Assembly: GCA_002383165.1 (NCBI GenBank)
Contig: DFXK01000011.1
Coordinates: forward strand, 243,251 to 307,250
Source: Flavobacteriales bacterium UBA4110
Lineage (GTDB): Bacteria; Bacteroidota; Bacteroidia; Flavobacteriales; Weeksellaceae
Direction of reading: 5' to 3'
Length of the DNA stretch: 64,000 bases
Made by a program: the position numbers and the translations under genes. Below, in pieces: positions 22,992 to 32,131 of this stretch. The notes under the pieces are model-generated. The model saw nothing but the letters and a program-made list of their open reading frames with translations. It was not told the origin of the DNA and ran no database searches. Numbering within the stretch: position 1 is the first letter of the stretch; the number at the start of each line of letters is the position of its first letter.

Positions 22992-24500
22992 TTAATTTTT
23001 TTGAGTCAAAAATTGACTGATAACTTTAACTATGTCATTTCCAAATATTAACACCATTAGTCCTAATAAGAAAATAACGCCTATCATCTGTGCATTTTCC
23101 AAAACTTTTTGCGGTACAGGCTTGCCAGTGATGATTTCCCAAAGCGTAAACAATACGTGGCCACCATCTAATCCTGGAATTGGAATCAGATTGAGGAATG
23201 CCAGCCATACAGAAAACATAGCAGTAAAGCCCCAGAAAAATTCCCAATCTATTGAAAGTCTTCCATCATTATCCTTTTCAACGTGCATATTATTGACAAT
23301 GGCGATTGGCCCGCCCACTTTCTTGTAGCCCTGCGTTTTCGTATTAAATATGATTTTGAACTGTTTTATCTGCATAGTCAGAACATCTACGGTTCTTGTA
23401 AACCCTCTCGGAATAGCTTCCAGGAAAGAGTATTCCTTGGTTACTTGGGACTTGTCAAGGTATTTCCGAGCAATTTTAGGATCAAAGGCGAATCCAAGTT
23501 TAGCATCATTGCCAACATTTGCAGTCAATTTTAAGGCTTGCTTGTTACGAAGAACATCCAATTGTATAGTTTTACCTTTATTGATTTTTAATTCTTCTGC
23601 CAATTGGTCAAAATAAACTGTTGGTTTCCCATTTACGCCTACGATTTCGTCCCCTTTTTGTAGACCAGCTTTCATAGCTGGTTTGTTTGGAATAACAGTA
23701 TCAACCACCGCAGGGAAACGATTCATAAAATAAAGCTTCGCTTCGTTCGCATGAAGAACTTCGGCAACACCATCTTCATTGATGGGGAAGGTTATTTCCT
23801 TTCCATCCCTCAAAACCGTTACGTTGTTTGCGAAAAGCATATTGATACTGGATGTTTCCATTCTTTCAGCTGGTTTACCATCTATTTTTAGGATTTTATC
23901 ACCTGTTTTTAGTCCCATTTTCTGTCCAGCATCAGAAACAGCAATTCCGTTTTCGAATTTGGAATTATCATGAAACGTTTCGCCAGTAAAAAAAGAAAGA
24001 CAAGAATAAATAAACCACGCCAGAAAGAAATTAACCGTCACACCTCCCAGCATAATGATTAGTCGCTGCCAAGCTGGTTTTGCACGGAACTCCCACGGCT
24101 GCGCCGGTTTCTTCAGTTGCTCGGTGTCCATACTTTCATCCACCATTCCCGCAATTTTCACATAGCCGCCCATCGGCAACCATCCGATTCCGTATTTCAC
24201 ACCTTCGTGTCTTCTCCAGTCGTCTTCCGGAAGTGCGGAAGTGTCAATCGGTTGAGTTACCTTTTTTCCGTTGATTTCCAACTCCACTTCAGTAGGCTGG
24301 TTTTTCGAAAAGAATTTATATTGCCATTTTCCATTGATTTTCTTCATGGCGAAGATGGAAAAATAAGGATCGAAGAATAAAAAGAATTTGTCTACTTTGG
24401 TTTTAAACCATTTCGCTGGCAAGAAATGCCCGATTTCGTGTAATGTTACAAGGATAGAAATGCTCAGGATAAACTGAAATATCTTTAATGCTAATTCCAT
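22992..24500 (-). CDS. rseP: RseP-family site-2 zinc metalloprotease
   Basis: Intramembrane protease of the inner membrane that in E. coli cuts the anti-sigma factor RseA and clears signal-peptide remnants. 502 residues. The zinc motif HEIGH is at residues 21-25 in the first membrane helix, and the third ligand lies in the C-terminal helix pair at LIPIPGLDGGHVLF (LDG motif). Between them are GWLPMGGYVKIAGMVDES, the membrane segment IIMLGGVTVNFFLAWFIYS and two PDZ domains (about residues 190-245 and 260-330, KAGLQKGDEIVGVNGK). It is longer than E. coli RseP by a soluble insert after the first helix (about residues 45-100). It has a well-formed promoter and is divergent from pirin across a dispersed repeat. 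Confidence 0.95.
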   Translation of the reverse strand: MELALKIFQFILSISILVTLHEIGHFLPAKWFKTKVDKFFLFFDPYFSIFAMKKINGKWQYKFFSKNQPTEVELEINGKKVTQPIDTSALPEDDWRRHEGVKYGIGWLPMGGYVKIAGMVDESMDTEQLKKPAQPWEFRAKPAWQRLIIMLGGVTVNFFLAWFIYSCLSFFTGETFHDNSKFENGIAVSDAGQKMGLKTGDKILKIDGKPAERMETSSINMLFANNVTVLRDGKEITFPINEDGVAEVLHANEAKLYFMNRFPAVVDTVIPNKPAMKAGLQKGDEIVGVNGKPTVYFDQLAEELKINKGKTIQLDVLRNKQALKLTANVGNDAKLGFAFDPKIARKYLDKSQVTKEYSFLEAIPRGFTRTVDVLTMQIKQFKIIFNTKTQGYKKVGGPIAIVNNMHVEKDNDGRLSIDWEFFWGFTAMFSVWLAFLNLIPIPGLDGGHVLFTLWEIITGKPVPQKVLENAQMIGVIFLLGLMVLIFGNDIVKVISQFLTQKN

Positions 24501-24525
24501 TAATATGTTTTAAAATTATAGTTGT

Positions 24526-24558
24526 CAAAGGTAATCATTTAGTCAGAAACTATACCAA
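24526..24558 (-). promoter_or_regulatory. rseP promoter
   Basis: On the minus strand TTG (24556-24558) and TACCTTTG (24526-24533) are 22 bases apart, matching the Bacteroidota consensus, and lie 25 bases before the rseP ATG. Confidence 0.65.
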
Positions 24559-24612
24559 TGTAAAAATCAGCCTTTTCTCTGCCAAAATAGCACTTGGTGG
24601 TCATGATAATTT

Positions 24613-24695
24613 GGGCAGCTATTTCCGCCCTCCGCTATTATCTTTTTGCTCGGCATAGCCTCTCGCAGAAAGGATAACCGCTCAGGTCGGGCTGC
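24613..24695 (+). repeat. Dispersed intergenic repeat, copy R2 (GGGCAGC...GGGCTGC subtype)
   Basis: Begins GGGCAGCTATTTCCGCC and ends CAGGTCGGGCTGC, with internal TATCTTTTTGC-like and GCAGAAAGGATA arms that can pair imperfectly. It is 83 bases long and notably GC-richer than its surroundings. R3 (45373-45478, opposite orientation) has the same ends. It occupies the rseP/pirin divergent intergenic region. Confidence 0.75.
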
Positions 24696-24773
24696 GGGCG
24701 ATTCAGCGGAAAATCAAAAGGGTAAAAATTAGATACAAATCCTTAATTTTAAATCAAATTTAAAAATGAAATA

Positions 24774-25676
24774 ATGTCAAATATTGAGATGATAATCGAG
24801 GAGAGAGCAGCCGATATCGGAAATTTTCTGGTTGGTAGGTTGTTGCCGTTTTCTCAAAAGAGAAGTGTTGGGCCATTTGTATTTATCGATCATATGGGAC
24901 CTGCTGCGCTCAAAGATTATGAAAATATGGATGTTCCGCCGCATCCGCACATCGGACTTTCTACTTTGACATTTTTGTTTGAAGGAAGCATTATGCACAG
25001 AGATTCCATCGGAACTGAAATCGAAATCAAAGAAGGCGCAGTGAACTGGATGACCGCAGGAAAGGGTGTTGCACATTCTGAAAGAACACCGGAATATCTA
25101 AGAACAACTGACAAAAACCTTCATGGATTACAGATTTGGGTGGCGCTTCCAAAAGAACTGGAAACAATGGAACCCGAGTTTTTCCATATCAACAAAGAAG
25201 ATATCCCAAGTTGGATAGATAACGGAATCAATTATAAATTAATCGCTGGCGAAGTCCTTGGGCGAAAATCTCCGGTTCCTACTTATTCCCCACTGTATTT
25301 CTTGGAAGTTAAAAATACACTTCAGGAAGACAGAGAAATTGTTCTCGGGGATTATATTTTTGGAGAATCTTCTCTTTACATCTTAGAAGGAAACATAGAA
25401 AGTGAAGGCAATCTTTATAACCCAAAACATATCCTGATTGCAAAAGATTCCAAACTTTGTCATTTTGTTTTGAAACCGAATTCCACGGTTTATATTTTCG
25501 GAGGTGAACCTTTTCCGGAACCAAGATACATCTATTGGAACTTTGTAGCTAGTTCGCTAGAATTGATTGAAGACGCCAAAACCAGCTGGCAAAACCACGA
25601 GTTTCCTAAAGTAATCAACGATGACGGTTATGTTCCTTTGCCGCCACAGAATAAAAATATTAAAATGAAAGAATGA
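24774..25676 (+). CDS. Pirin family protein
   Basis: Bicupin metalloprotein of 300 residues. The N-terminal cupin has VGPFVFIDHMGP, PPHPHIGLSTLTFLFEG and MHRDSIGTE, then GAVNWMTAGKGVAHSER; the three His and one Glu of the metal site are all present. The second cupin (about residues 165-260) is degenerate, as is normal, and includes FGGEPFPEPRYIYWNFV. Bacterial pirins bind iron and some have quercetinase activity; physiological roles vary and none can be assigned here. The stop codon overlaps the ATG of a decayed downstream gene (ATGA), suggesting that this was once the first gene of a two-gene unit. No clear TAnnTTTG promoter is seen in the repeat-containing upstream region. Confidence 0.93.
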   Translation: MSNIEMIIEERAADIGNFLVGRLLPFSQKRSVGPFVFIDHMGPAALKDYENMDVPPHPHIGLSTLTFLFEGSIMHRDSIGTEIEIKEGAVNWMTAGKGVAHSERTPEYLRTTDKNLHGLQIWVALPKELETMEPEFFHINKEDIPSWIDNGINYKLIAGEVLGRKSPVPTYSPLYFLEVKNTLQEDREIVLGDYIFGESSLYILEGNIESEGNLYNPKHILIAKDSKLCHFVLKPNSTVYIFGGEPFPEPRYIYWNFVASSLELIEDAKTSWQNHEFPKVINDDGYVPLPPQNKNIKMKE

Positions 25677-25881
25677 GAAATGTAATTTTTGTAAGTCTCT
25701 TGTTAATCTTCTGATTAGCAAACGCTCAGGTTCATAGATTTTAATACGAACTGACTTACAAACCGATTACAGATTCCAATGCAACGGATGTTGAAAGATG
25801 AATCGATTTTTATGCCTTAACAAGGACAAGGATGCAGAATTGATGAAGAAACTGAAAGAGCAGGGACACCGCGAAAAATAA
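25673..25881 (+). pseudogene. Decayed exported protein gene, GLPGLI-like remnant
   Basis: From an ATG overlapping the pirin stop, translation gives a signal peptide (MRNVIFVSLLLIF) broken by TGA, then LANAQVHRF, a TAA, then YELTYKPITDSNATDVER and further stops. Apart from the stops, the stretch ANAQVHRF-YELTYKP resembles the start of the GLPGLI family of secreted Bacteroidota proteins. A second frame (ATG 25798 to TAA 25879-25881) gives KDKDAELMKKLKEQG, which could be the remnant of its C-terminus. A functional member would be about 200-300 residues, so most of the gene is gone. The family assignment is from memory and tentative. Confidence 0.6.
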
Positions 25882-25915
25882 AAACTCAATCATTATAACA
25901 ATGCTGTTGAGCTAT

Positions 25916-25946
25916 AAAAAAAGCATTCCGGAAATTCTGGAATGCT
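25916..25946 (-). terminator. Terminator of small outer-membrane protein gene
   Basis: Stem GCATTCC/GGAATGC (25923-25929 with 25939-25945), extended by A/T pairs, with a 7-base T-run on the minus strand. Confidence 0.8.
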
Positions 25947-25971
25947 TTTCAATATATGATTTGGTGTAGAA

Positions 25972-26409
25972 TTAGAAGTTGAAAGAAACCCCAATGCTTC
26001 CATTGTTACCAGCCTCGATGTAAGCACCCACACTGTCATTGAAGAAGTATCGCACACCCAAGTGAACACCCAGTCCGAAATCTTTACCCAAAAGCCCAAG
26101 GTCTACACCTGGATAGATATCCCATTGGCTCGGCAAGTTCAAAGGGTCTTGTAAGTGGAAATTAACTCTACCGAAAATGAAGAAGTTATTATCCTTGTTA
26201 TCATCTTTATAATCACTGAAGTAAATATTTGCTCCACCTCCTAATGAAACGATTTTTGATAAACCATAGTCATAAGTTCCGGTAATACCGGTTCCGTTAC
26301 CCCAAGCATTTAGACCTACCTGGAGTTTTTGGTCGCCTTTTCCTGTCCAAGCCTGTGCATAAGATAGAACACCGGCGAAAAGTCCGAATGCTAATAATAG
26401 TTTTTTCAT
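25972..26409 (-). CDS. Small exported beta-barrel protein (DUF6646-like)
   Basis: A 145-residue protein with signal peptide MKKLLLAFGLFAGVLSYAQ. The mature sequence is a run of amphipathic strands separated by Gly/Asn/Asp turns (KLQVGLNAWGNGTGITGTYDYG, FFIFGRVNFHL, GLGVHLGVRYFF, read in pieces) and ends GNNGSIGVSFNF with a terminal Phe, the usual signature of an 8-stranded outer-membrane barrel. I believe it belongs to a flavobacterial family annotated as DUF6646, but the number is from memory. Function is unknown. It is transcribed alone, with a terminator after it and a possible TATTTTTG element about 38 bases before the ATG. Confidence 0.8.
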   Translation of the reverse strand: MKKLLLAFGLFAGVLSYAQAWTGKGDQKLQVGLNAWGNGTGITGTYDYGLSKIVSLGGGANIYFSDYKDDNKDNNFFIFGRVNFHLQDPLNLPSQWDIYPGVDLGLLGKDFGLGVHLGVRYFFNDSVGAYIEAGNNGSIGVSFNF

Positions 26410-26560
26410 AAGTGTAAGTTTATTTTTGATTAATAAAATTCAGATATCAAAAATAAGACCATTAGTCAATTTTGTAGTCGCAGAGCGATTTTTTCTGTCT
26501 TTTTTGTTGCCATAAATGCTTTTAAATGTATTTAAACAATAATTAAGACATTTCAATAGA

Positions 26561-27583
26561 TCAGCTTTTCGCCTTTGATTTCCGGCTCTGGTCACCAAAA
26601 GAAATCAGCAGATAAAATAAAAAAGGTAAAATAAATATACTCCCGAGAACCAAGGCCCAGCCAAGCGCAGCAATCGTTTTTGGAGCCGCACTTTCATCGA
26701 AAAGTGAAAGATGCGTACCGTTTGCAAATAAAACAATATTCGGATTATGCTGATATGTCGCTGCAACCAAAATCATAATAATCTGAAAACCTCCGAATGC
26801 CCGCACTAATAAAAACTGTTTTTTCTTAATGGCTTCATTGGTGAACAAAAGGCTAATGGTCGCCAATGTAATTACGACGATGCCAAGTGCTTTTGAGAAA
26901 ATCCAGTTGAGCAATGGAATTTGAGAATAGTAAGCGCTTAAAAAAACTAATATACCGGTTGCTACAACATAAACAGCAGTTTCTCGCGCTTTCTTCACCA
27001 TAACAGACAATGCATCACTAAAACGGGCTTCGTGCAAAGAAAATAGTGAGGCTAGATAAGCACACAAGGAAACAGTAAAAAAACCAACAGATATTCCAAA
27101 AGGATTGAGCCAACTGAAGATATAAAGACCTAAAAAATCTTTGGCCTCCGTATCAATAGAGCCAGAAATCGTGGCTGCAGCAATAATCCCCAGAAAGAAA
27201 GGCGTCAGCAGGCTGGAGTAGTAGAAGATTTGCGTATAAATTTTCTGCCAACTGTCATCTACTGCATCGTAATTCCTGAAGGTAAAAGCTGTTCCTCTGG
27301 CAATAATGCCAATTAGCATCAGAACAACAGGAATATGAAGATAGGTAGAAACAGTAGTATAAATAGTCGGAAATCCAACAAATAAAATCACAACAGCAAT
27401 TATCAGCCACATATGATTGGCTTCCCAAATTGGTGCGATAGATTTGGACATAATCTTTTTCGTTTTTTCACGATAAGTTTTTTTAGAGAACAGTTCGATA
27501 ATTCCTGCCCCGAAATCTGCCCCGCCTGTAATCACATAAAGACAGATTGAAATCCAAAGAAATGCAATAACAACGTAAATCAT
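26561..27583 (-). CDS. cydB: Cytochrome bd ubiquinol oxidase subunit II
   Basis: Second membrane subunit of the bd-type terminal oxidase, which reduces oxygen to water using quinol and supports growth at low oxygen. 340 residues with eight or nine hydrophobic helices; the N-terminus YVVIAFLWISICLYVITGGADFGAGIIELF contains the conserved GGADFG motif, followed by IAPIWEANHMWLIIAVVILFVGFP with the family's WEANH motif. The C-terminus is short and basic (SFGDQSRKSKAKS). The ATG overlaps the cydA stop by 4 bases, so the two are translationally coupled. About 150 bases of AT-rich DNA after the stop show no convincing terminator. Confidence 0.96.
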   Translation of the reverse strand: MIYVVIAFLWISICLYVITGGADFGAGIIELFSKKTYREKTKKIMSKSIAPIWEANHMWLIIAVVILFVGFPTIYTTVSTYLHIPVVLMLIGIIARGTAFTFRNYDAVDDSWQKIYTQIFYYSSLLTPFFLGIIAAATISGSIDTEAKDFLGLYIFSWLNPFGISVGFFTVSLCAYLASLFSLHEARFSDALSVMVKKARETAVYVVATGILVFLSAYYSQIPLLNWIFSKALGIVVITLATISLLFTNEAIKKKQFLLVRAFGGFQIIMILVAATYQHNPNIVLFANGTHLSLFDESAAPKTIAALGWALVLGSIFILPFLFYLLISFGDQSRKSKAKS

Positions 27584-28923
27584 AGCGTTTTGTTTTTAGG
27601 ATTATAATTAGGGTCTGTCGGGTCATACAGTTTCGGAACCATTTTGATTTGTCTCAAAAGTAAAAATATGATAATCAATGATAACGAAACGAAAATCAAT
27701 GTAAAAAAGTAGAAAGAATATTGGATTCCCGGCATCGGTGTCACTGCATCGATGGTTTTCATAATGCCATAAATGATCCACGGCTGTCTGCCAACTTCTG
27801 TTACTGTCCAACCCGCTTCTAATGCGATATAACCGAATGGAATTGCTGCAACAAACATTTTCAAATACCAGCTTTTGGTCAACCATTCTTTTTTCCAAAA
27901 AGTGGCGATGAGGTAAATGAAGCCAATTAACATCATCACACTTCCAAAAAATATCATAATTTGAAAAGCATAATGAACGACTGCTACCGGTGGCCAATGG
28001 TCTTTTGGAAAATCTTTCAGTCCTTTCACTTCGGCATCAAAATCTCCCCAAGCGAGAAAACTTAATACTTTCGGAACTTTTATAGCGTATTTGATTTGTT
28101 CATTTTCCTCATCCGGAACTCCGCCAATGACGAAACTCGCACCTTTTTCAGTTTCGAAATGCGCTTCCATTGCGGCCAGTTTTACAGGTTGTCTTACAGC
28201 AACAGACTTCGCTGCAATATCTCCGCTGATAGGAGCGAGCAAAGCGCCAATAATTGCAAAACCTGCGGAAATCCTAAATGCTTTTGTATGGAAATTGACA
28301 TTTCGTTTTTTCAAAATCATCAACGCGTGAATCCCAGCTACTGCAAATCCTGTTGCTGCAAAAGCAGCTACCGTCATATGAAATGCCTGTGGAAACCAAG
28401 CGTCATTAAACATCGCTTTTATCGGGTCAATGTTCAGATATTTTCCATTAACATAATCGAAGCCAGCAGGACTGTTCATCCATGCATTTGCTGCCACTAC
28501 AAGGATCCCGGACGCTAATCCGCTGACGCCAACCACCACACCGCAAAACCAGTGAAACCACTTATTGAACTTTTCCCAGCCGTAAAGGAAAAATCCTATA
28601 GCTATTGCCTCAATAAAAAAAGCGGTGCCTTCCAGAGAAAAGGGCATTCCGAAAATCGGACCGGCATGTTCCATAAATCTGGGCCAGAGTAATCCTAACT
28701 CAAAGGATAACATCGTGCCGGAAACAGCTCCTGTTGCAAACAGAATAGCGACACCTTTGCTCCACGCTTTGGTGAGACCTTTGTAAACCTCATCTTTGGT
28801 TTTAAGGTATTTGTAATGAGAAAAAGCCATCAGAAAAGGCATTACCATTCCCACACAGGAAAATATGATGTGGAAGCCCAATGAAACGGCCATCTGAGAT
28901 CGGGCAGCCAGAAAATCATCCAT
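27580..28923 (-). CDS. cydA: Cytochrome bd ubiquinol oxidase subunit I
   Basis: Haem-bearing subunit of cytochrome bd. 447 residues. Seen: LGFHIIFSCVGMVMPF with the axial His near residue 18, WSKGVAILFATGAVSGTMLSFELGLLWP, the Q-loop segment KLAAMEAHFETEKGASF with conserved Lys and Glu, and GWTVTEVGRQPWIIYG with the GRQPW motif. The Q-loop is short, since the protein is about 75 residues shorter than E. coli CydA, placing it in the short-loop group that includes cyanide-insensitive-type oxidases. It heads a two-gene operon with cydB; no assembly genes cydC or cydD are adjacent. No clean TAnnTTTG element is seen upstream (TAACTTTA is close). Confidence 0.96.
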   Translation of the reverse strand: MDDFLAARSQMAVSLGFHIIFSCVGMVMPFLMAFSHYKYLKTKDEVYKGLTKAWSKGVAILFATGAVSGTMLSFELGLLWPRFMEHAGPIFGMPFSLEGTAFFIEAIAIGFFLYGWEKFNKWFHWFCGVVVGVSGLASGILVVAANAWMNSPAGFDYVNGKYLNIDPIKAMFNDAWFPQAFHMTVAAFAATGFAVAGIHALMILKKRNVNFHTKAFRISAGFAIIGALLAPISGDIAAKSVAVRQPVKLAAMEAHFETEKGASFVIGGVPDEENEQIKYAIKVPKVLSFLAWGDFDAEVKGLKDFPKDHWPPVAVVHYAFQIMIFFGSVMMLIGFIYLIATFWKKEWLTKSWYLKMFVAAIPFGYIALEAGWTVTEVGRQPWIIYGIMKTIDAVTPMPGIQYSFYFFTLIFVSLSLIIIFLLLRQIKMVPKLYDPTDPNYNPKNKTL

Positions 28924-29037
28924 AATTTCAATTTTATTGTAAAGTTAGAATTAATGATGTTATAATCACATACAAGAACGAAGAGAAATATCATATTCGT
29001 AATGACTAGGGCTGATATTTTTTAATACTCTTACAAC

Positions 29038-29064
29038 AAAAAATCCTGAACAATTTCAGGATTT
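29038..29064 (-). terminator. Terminator of prolyl oligopeptidase gene
   Basis: Perfect 10-bp stem AAATCCTGAA/TTCAGGATTT (29041-29050 with 29055-29064), 4-base loop, and a T-run on the minus strand. Confidence 0.85.
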
Positions 29065-29072
29065 TAATAATT

Positions 29073-31199
29073 TTATTTTGATGAATTCAGAGATCTGATT
29101 CCCATTTCATAAAGCGCAAAACCGAGCAGGTCAGCGTTTTCGCCAATAACTTGTTCCGTAGATCTTCCTGCACCGTGTCCTGCATTTTTTTCAATTCTGA
29201 GTAATATTGGATTGCTGCATGCTTGCTTTTCCTGTAGTTCTGCCCCGAATTTGAAGGAATGTGCAGGAACCACTCTGTCATCATGACCACTCGTGATAAT
29301 CATAGTAGAAGGGTAGCAGGTTCCGGCTTTGACGTTGTGAACAGGTGAGTAAGACTTAAGATACTCGAAAATTTCCTTGCTGTCTTCAGCGGTTCCATAA
29401 TCGTAGGACCAACCCGCTCCAGCGGTGAATTTATTATACCTAAGCATATCCAGAACACCAACTCCGGGAAACGCCACTTTTGCCAGATCTGGCCTCATAG
29501 TCATCGTTGCGCCCACTAGCAAACCACCGTTGGAACGTCCGGAAAGCGCCATATATTCCTTGGATGTATAACCTTTTGCTTGTAGATATTCTCCGGCAGC
29601 AATGAAATCTTCAAATACATTTTTCTTTTGCAGTTTTGTACCGGCATCATGCCATTTTTTTCCATACTCGCCACCACCTCGGATGTTTGGAACCGCATAG
29701 ATACCACCATTTTCCATCCAGATCGCATTAACAACAGAGAATGCTGGTTGAAGGCTGATGTTGAATCCACCATAAGAATATAAAATCGTCGGATTTTTAC
29801 CATTCAGCTTTGTTCCTTTTTTATAGTTGATCATCATCGGAACTTTTGTACCATCTTTCGAAGTATAAAAAACTTGCTCAGAAATGTAATTTTCTGGGTT
29901 GAATTTCACATTTGGCTTCTCGTAGATCTCCGATTTTCCTAATGCTACATTATACTTGTAAATGGTTCCCGGCGTAATATAGTTTGTAAATGAGTAATAG
30001 ATATCTTTATCCTCTTTTTTGCCACCAAATCCAGAAACAGTTCCTTTGCCTGGTAATACAATTTCTCTCACCACTTTCCCAGTTTTGTCGAATTGCTTCA
30101 CTAGGCTGATGGCATCTTTCATATATTTACCGAAGAAGTAACCGCCAGCTTCAGAAACGCTGAGTACATTCTCCGTTTCTGGAATCACATCTTTCCAGTT
30201 TTCTGGGTTTGGATTTTTGATGCTTACTTTTACTAGCTTCATATTAGGAGCATCTTTATCGGTGAAGATGAATAGGTCATCACCCTGTGTATCCACAATA
30301 TCCGCATTGATGTCAAAACCTTTGTTGATTTGCACAAAATCGCCACCGTTTTTCAAATCTTTTATATACAGTTCGTTTCCGTTGGTTGCGTTGGCTGCAG
30401 AGATGATGAGAAATCTCTGATCTTCTGAAACACCTGCAGACAGATATCTTCTGGGTGTTTTTTCGCCGCCGAAAATCAGCTGATCTTCGGATTTTTTTGT
30501 GCCCAGCTTATGGAAATAAACCTTGTGTTTATCCGTCATTCCGGAAAGTACCGTTCCTTCTTTTGGTTTGTCATAGCTGGAGTAGTAGAAACCTTCATCA
30601 CCTTTCCAAGCAATGCCACTGAATTTCACATCCACAATTGTTTCATCAATTTGTTTTTTGCTGATTGCGTCGATGATGATGATTTTATTCCAGTCGCTTC
30701 CACCTTCAGAAATAGAGTAGGCGGCAAGATTCCCTTTTTTGTTGAACGACAGGTTGGAAAGTGAGGTAGTGCCTTTCTCAGAAAACGTATTAGGATCTAG
30801 GAAAACCTCGACTTTTTTGGTTTTGTTATTAGTTCTGTAAAGTACCGATTGTGCTTGTAACCCGTTGTTTTTGTAATAATAAGTATAATCACCTTCTTTG
30901 AACGGTGCTCCTATTTTTTCATAGTTCCAGATGTCCCGCAACTGATTCTTAATGGTTTCTCTGAAAGGGATTTTGGAGAGATAGTTTTGGCTATAAGCCA
31001 CCTCTTCGTCTACCCATTTTTTTGTAGCTTCGGAATCATTTTCCAGATCGCGGAAAGGATCTGCGACCTGTGTACCGAAATAATTGTCCGTTTGATTGCC
31101 TTTCTGGGCTTTTGGGTAATTGGGTTTTGCCATAGACTGTGCATTGACTCCTGTGTAGAAAACGACTGCGACAGCAGTCAGGATTGAGAATCGTTTCAT
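29073..31199 (-). CDS. Prolyl oligopeptidase (S9A), flavobacterial prolyl endopeptidase type
   Basis: Serine peptidase that cleaves on the carboxyl side of proline in short peptides. From ATG 31199 the protein is 708 residues with a signal peptide (MKRFSILTAVAVVFYTGVNAQ); an upstream in-frame start adds 15 non-signal residues and is rejected. The length and export signal match the well-studied periplasmic enzyme of Elizabethkingia meningoseptica (about 705 residues). The N-terminal helix and seven-bladed propeller (about residues 75-430) precede the alpha/beta-hydrolase domain with LSGRSNGGLLVGATM (Ser near 556), SGHDDRVVPAHSFKF (Asp) and NAGHGAGRS (His). It has its own promoter and terminator, so it is probably monocistronic. 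Confidence 0.95.
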   Translation of the reverse strand: MKRFSILTAVAVVFYTGVNAQSMAKPNYPKAQKGNQTDNYFGTQVADPFRDLENDSEATKKWVDEEVAYSQNYLSKIPFRETIKNQLRDIWNYEKIGAPFKEGDYTYYYKNNGLQAQSVLYRTNNKTKKVEVFLDPNTFSEKGTTSLSNLSFNKKGNLAAYSISEGGSDWNKIIIIDAISKKQIDETIVDVKFSGIAWKGDEGFYYSSYDKPKEGTVLSGMTDKHKVYFHKLGTKKSEDQLIFGGEKTPRRYLSAGVSEDQRFLIISAANATNGNELYIKDLKNGGDFVQINKGFDINADIVDTQGDDLFIFTDKDAPNMKLVKVSIKNPNPENWKDVIPETENVLSVSEAGGYFFGKYMKDAISLVKQFDKTGKVVREIVLPGKGTVSGFGGKKEDKDIYYSFTNYITPGTIYKYNVALGKSEIYEKPNVKFNPENYISEQVFYTSKDGTKVPMMINYKKGTKLNGKNPTILYSYGGFNISLQPAFSVVNAIWMENGGIYAVPNIRGGGEYGKKWHDAGTKLQKKNVFEDFIAAGEYLQAKGYTSKEYMALSGRSNGGLLVGATMTMRPDLAKVAFPGVGVLDMLRYNKFTAGAGWSYDYGTAEDSKEIFEYLKSYSPVHNVKAGTCYPSTMIITSGHDDRVVPAHSFKFGAELQEKQACSNPILLRIEKNAGHGAGRSTEQVIGENADLLGFALYEMGIRSLNSSK

Positions 31200-31219
31200 T
31201 TTTATTTTTTGATGATTTT

Positions 31220-31227
31220 CAAAATTA
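31220..31227 (-). promoter_or_regulatory. Prolyl oligopeptidase promoter -7 element
   Basis: On the minus strand TAATTTTG matches TAnnTTTG, 20 bases before the chosen ATG at 31199. A TTG lies 14 bases further upstream, which is shorter than usual. Confidence 0.45.
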
Positions 31228-31389
31228 ATAAAAAATATCTCCAAAGCTTTGTTTACGAGGATAAAATAATATAAATTTTAATTTGTATCAAGGATATTAA
31301 AAATGCAGCGCCTACAGCTAAAATGGTTTTGTACGGGTTAAAAAAAGTTAATTTATTTTACTCTGAAAAAACATTAGCTTGTAAAAGAT

Positions 31390-31397
31390 TATCTTTG
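31390..31397 (+). promoter_or_regulatory. Promoter -7 element of the DPM1-like gene
   Basis: TATCTTTG matches TAnnTTTG, 16 bases before the ATG at 31414. It probably drives the whole set of genes up to tgt. Confidence 0.45.
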
Positions 31398-31413
31398 CAA
31401 ATTATTTTATTGG

Positions 31414-32130
31414 ATGAAGAAGCTTGTCATTATTCCGACTTATAACGAGAAAGAAAACATCGAAAAGATTATTTCGGCGGTTTTTGCTCTGCAGCAAGAT
31501 TTCCACGTGTTGGTGGTAGATGATTCTTCACCGGATGGAACGGCTGAGATCGTTAAGAAACTTCGTGAAAAATATCCGTTGCAACTTCATCTTACAATTA
31601 GGAAAATAAAAGATGGGCTGGGCAAAGCCTACATCCACGGTTTTCAGTGGGCGATTCATAACGATTATGATTTTATTTTTGAGATGGATGCCGATTTTTC
31701 TCATAATCCAAAAGATCTGACAAAACTATATGAAGCTTGTAAAAGTGCAGATATGTCGGTGGGGTCCCGCTACTCTCAGGGCGTGAATGTTGTGAATTGG
31801 CCAATGGGAAGAGTGTTGCTTTCTTACTTTGCCTCAAAATATGTAAGATTTGTGCTGGGGTTGCCAATCCATGATACTACGGCAGGTTTTGTCTGCTTTC
31901 GCAAAGAAACACTTTTAGCGATCGGGCTGGATAAGATCAAGCTGAAAGGCTATGGTTTCCAGGTGGAGATGAAATACAGAGTATTTAAGAAAAATCTAAA
32001 AATCGTAGAGGTGCCTATAATCTTTACGGATAGAACGGAAGGTGAAAGTAAAATGAATGGCGGAATTATCCAGGAAGCTGTTTTTGGTGTTTTGAACCTT
32101 AAATGGAAAAGTTTAATCGGGAAATTATAG
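31414..32130 (+). CDS. Polyprenol monophosphomannose synthase-like GT2 glycosyltransferase
   Basis: GT2 enzyme of the dolichol-phosphate mannosyltransferase (DPM1) family; such enzymes load a hexose onto a polyprenyl phosphate lipid at the inner membrane. 238 residues. Seen: KKLVIIPTYNEKENIEKII at the N-terminus, VVDDSSPDGTAEIV, the metal-binding EMDADFSHNP (DAD), GSRYSQG, AGFVCFRKE and KGYGFQVEMKY. There are no C-terminal membrane helices, so this is the soluble form. The DUF4296 gene starts one base after the stop, then tgt. This order is usual in Flavobacteriia, suggesting one transcript. The acceptor and sugar are not proven. Confidence 0.9.
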   Translation: MKKLVIIPTYNEKENIEKIISAVFALQQDFHVLVVDDSSPDGTAEIVKKLREKYPLQLHLTIRKIKDGLGKAYIHGFQWAIHNDYDFIFEMDADFSHNPKDLTKLYEACKSADMSVGSRYSQGVNVVNWPMGRVLLSYFASKYVRFVLGLPIHDTTAGFVCFRKETLLAIGLDKIKLKGYGFQVEMKYRVFKKNLKIVEVPIIFTDRTEGESKMNGGIIQEAVFGVLNLKWKSLIGKL

Positions 32131-32131
32131 G

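Noticed and set aside
24613..24695. R2 as an insertion-sequence remnant
   Set aside because: No transposase sequence or target duplication is visible; the matching copy R3 shows it is a short dispersed repeat.
25798..25881. 27-codon frame after pirin as a functional small protein
   Set aside because: It lies within a decayed gene and has no start context or independent support.
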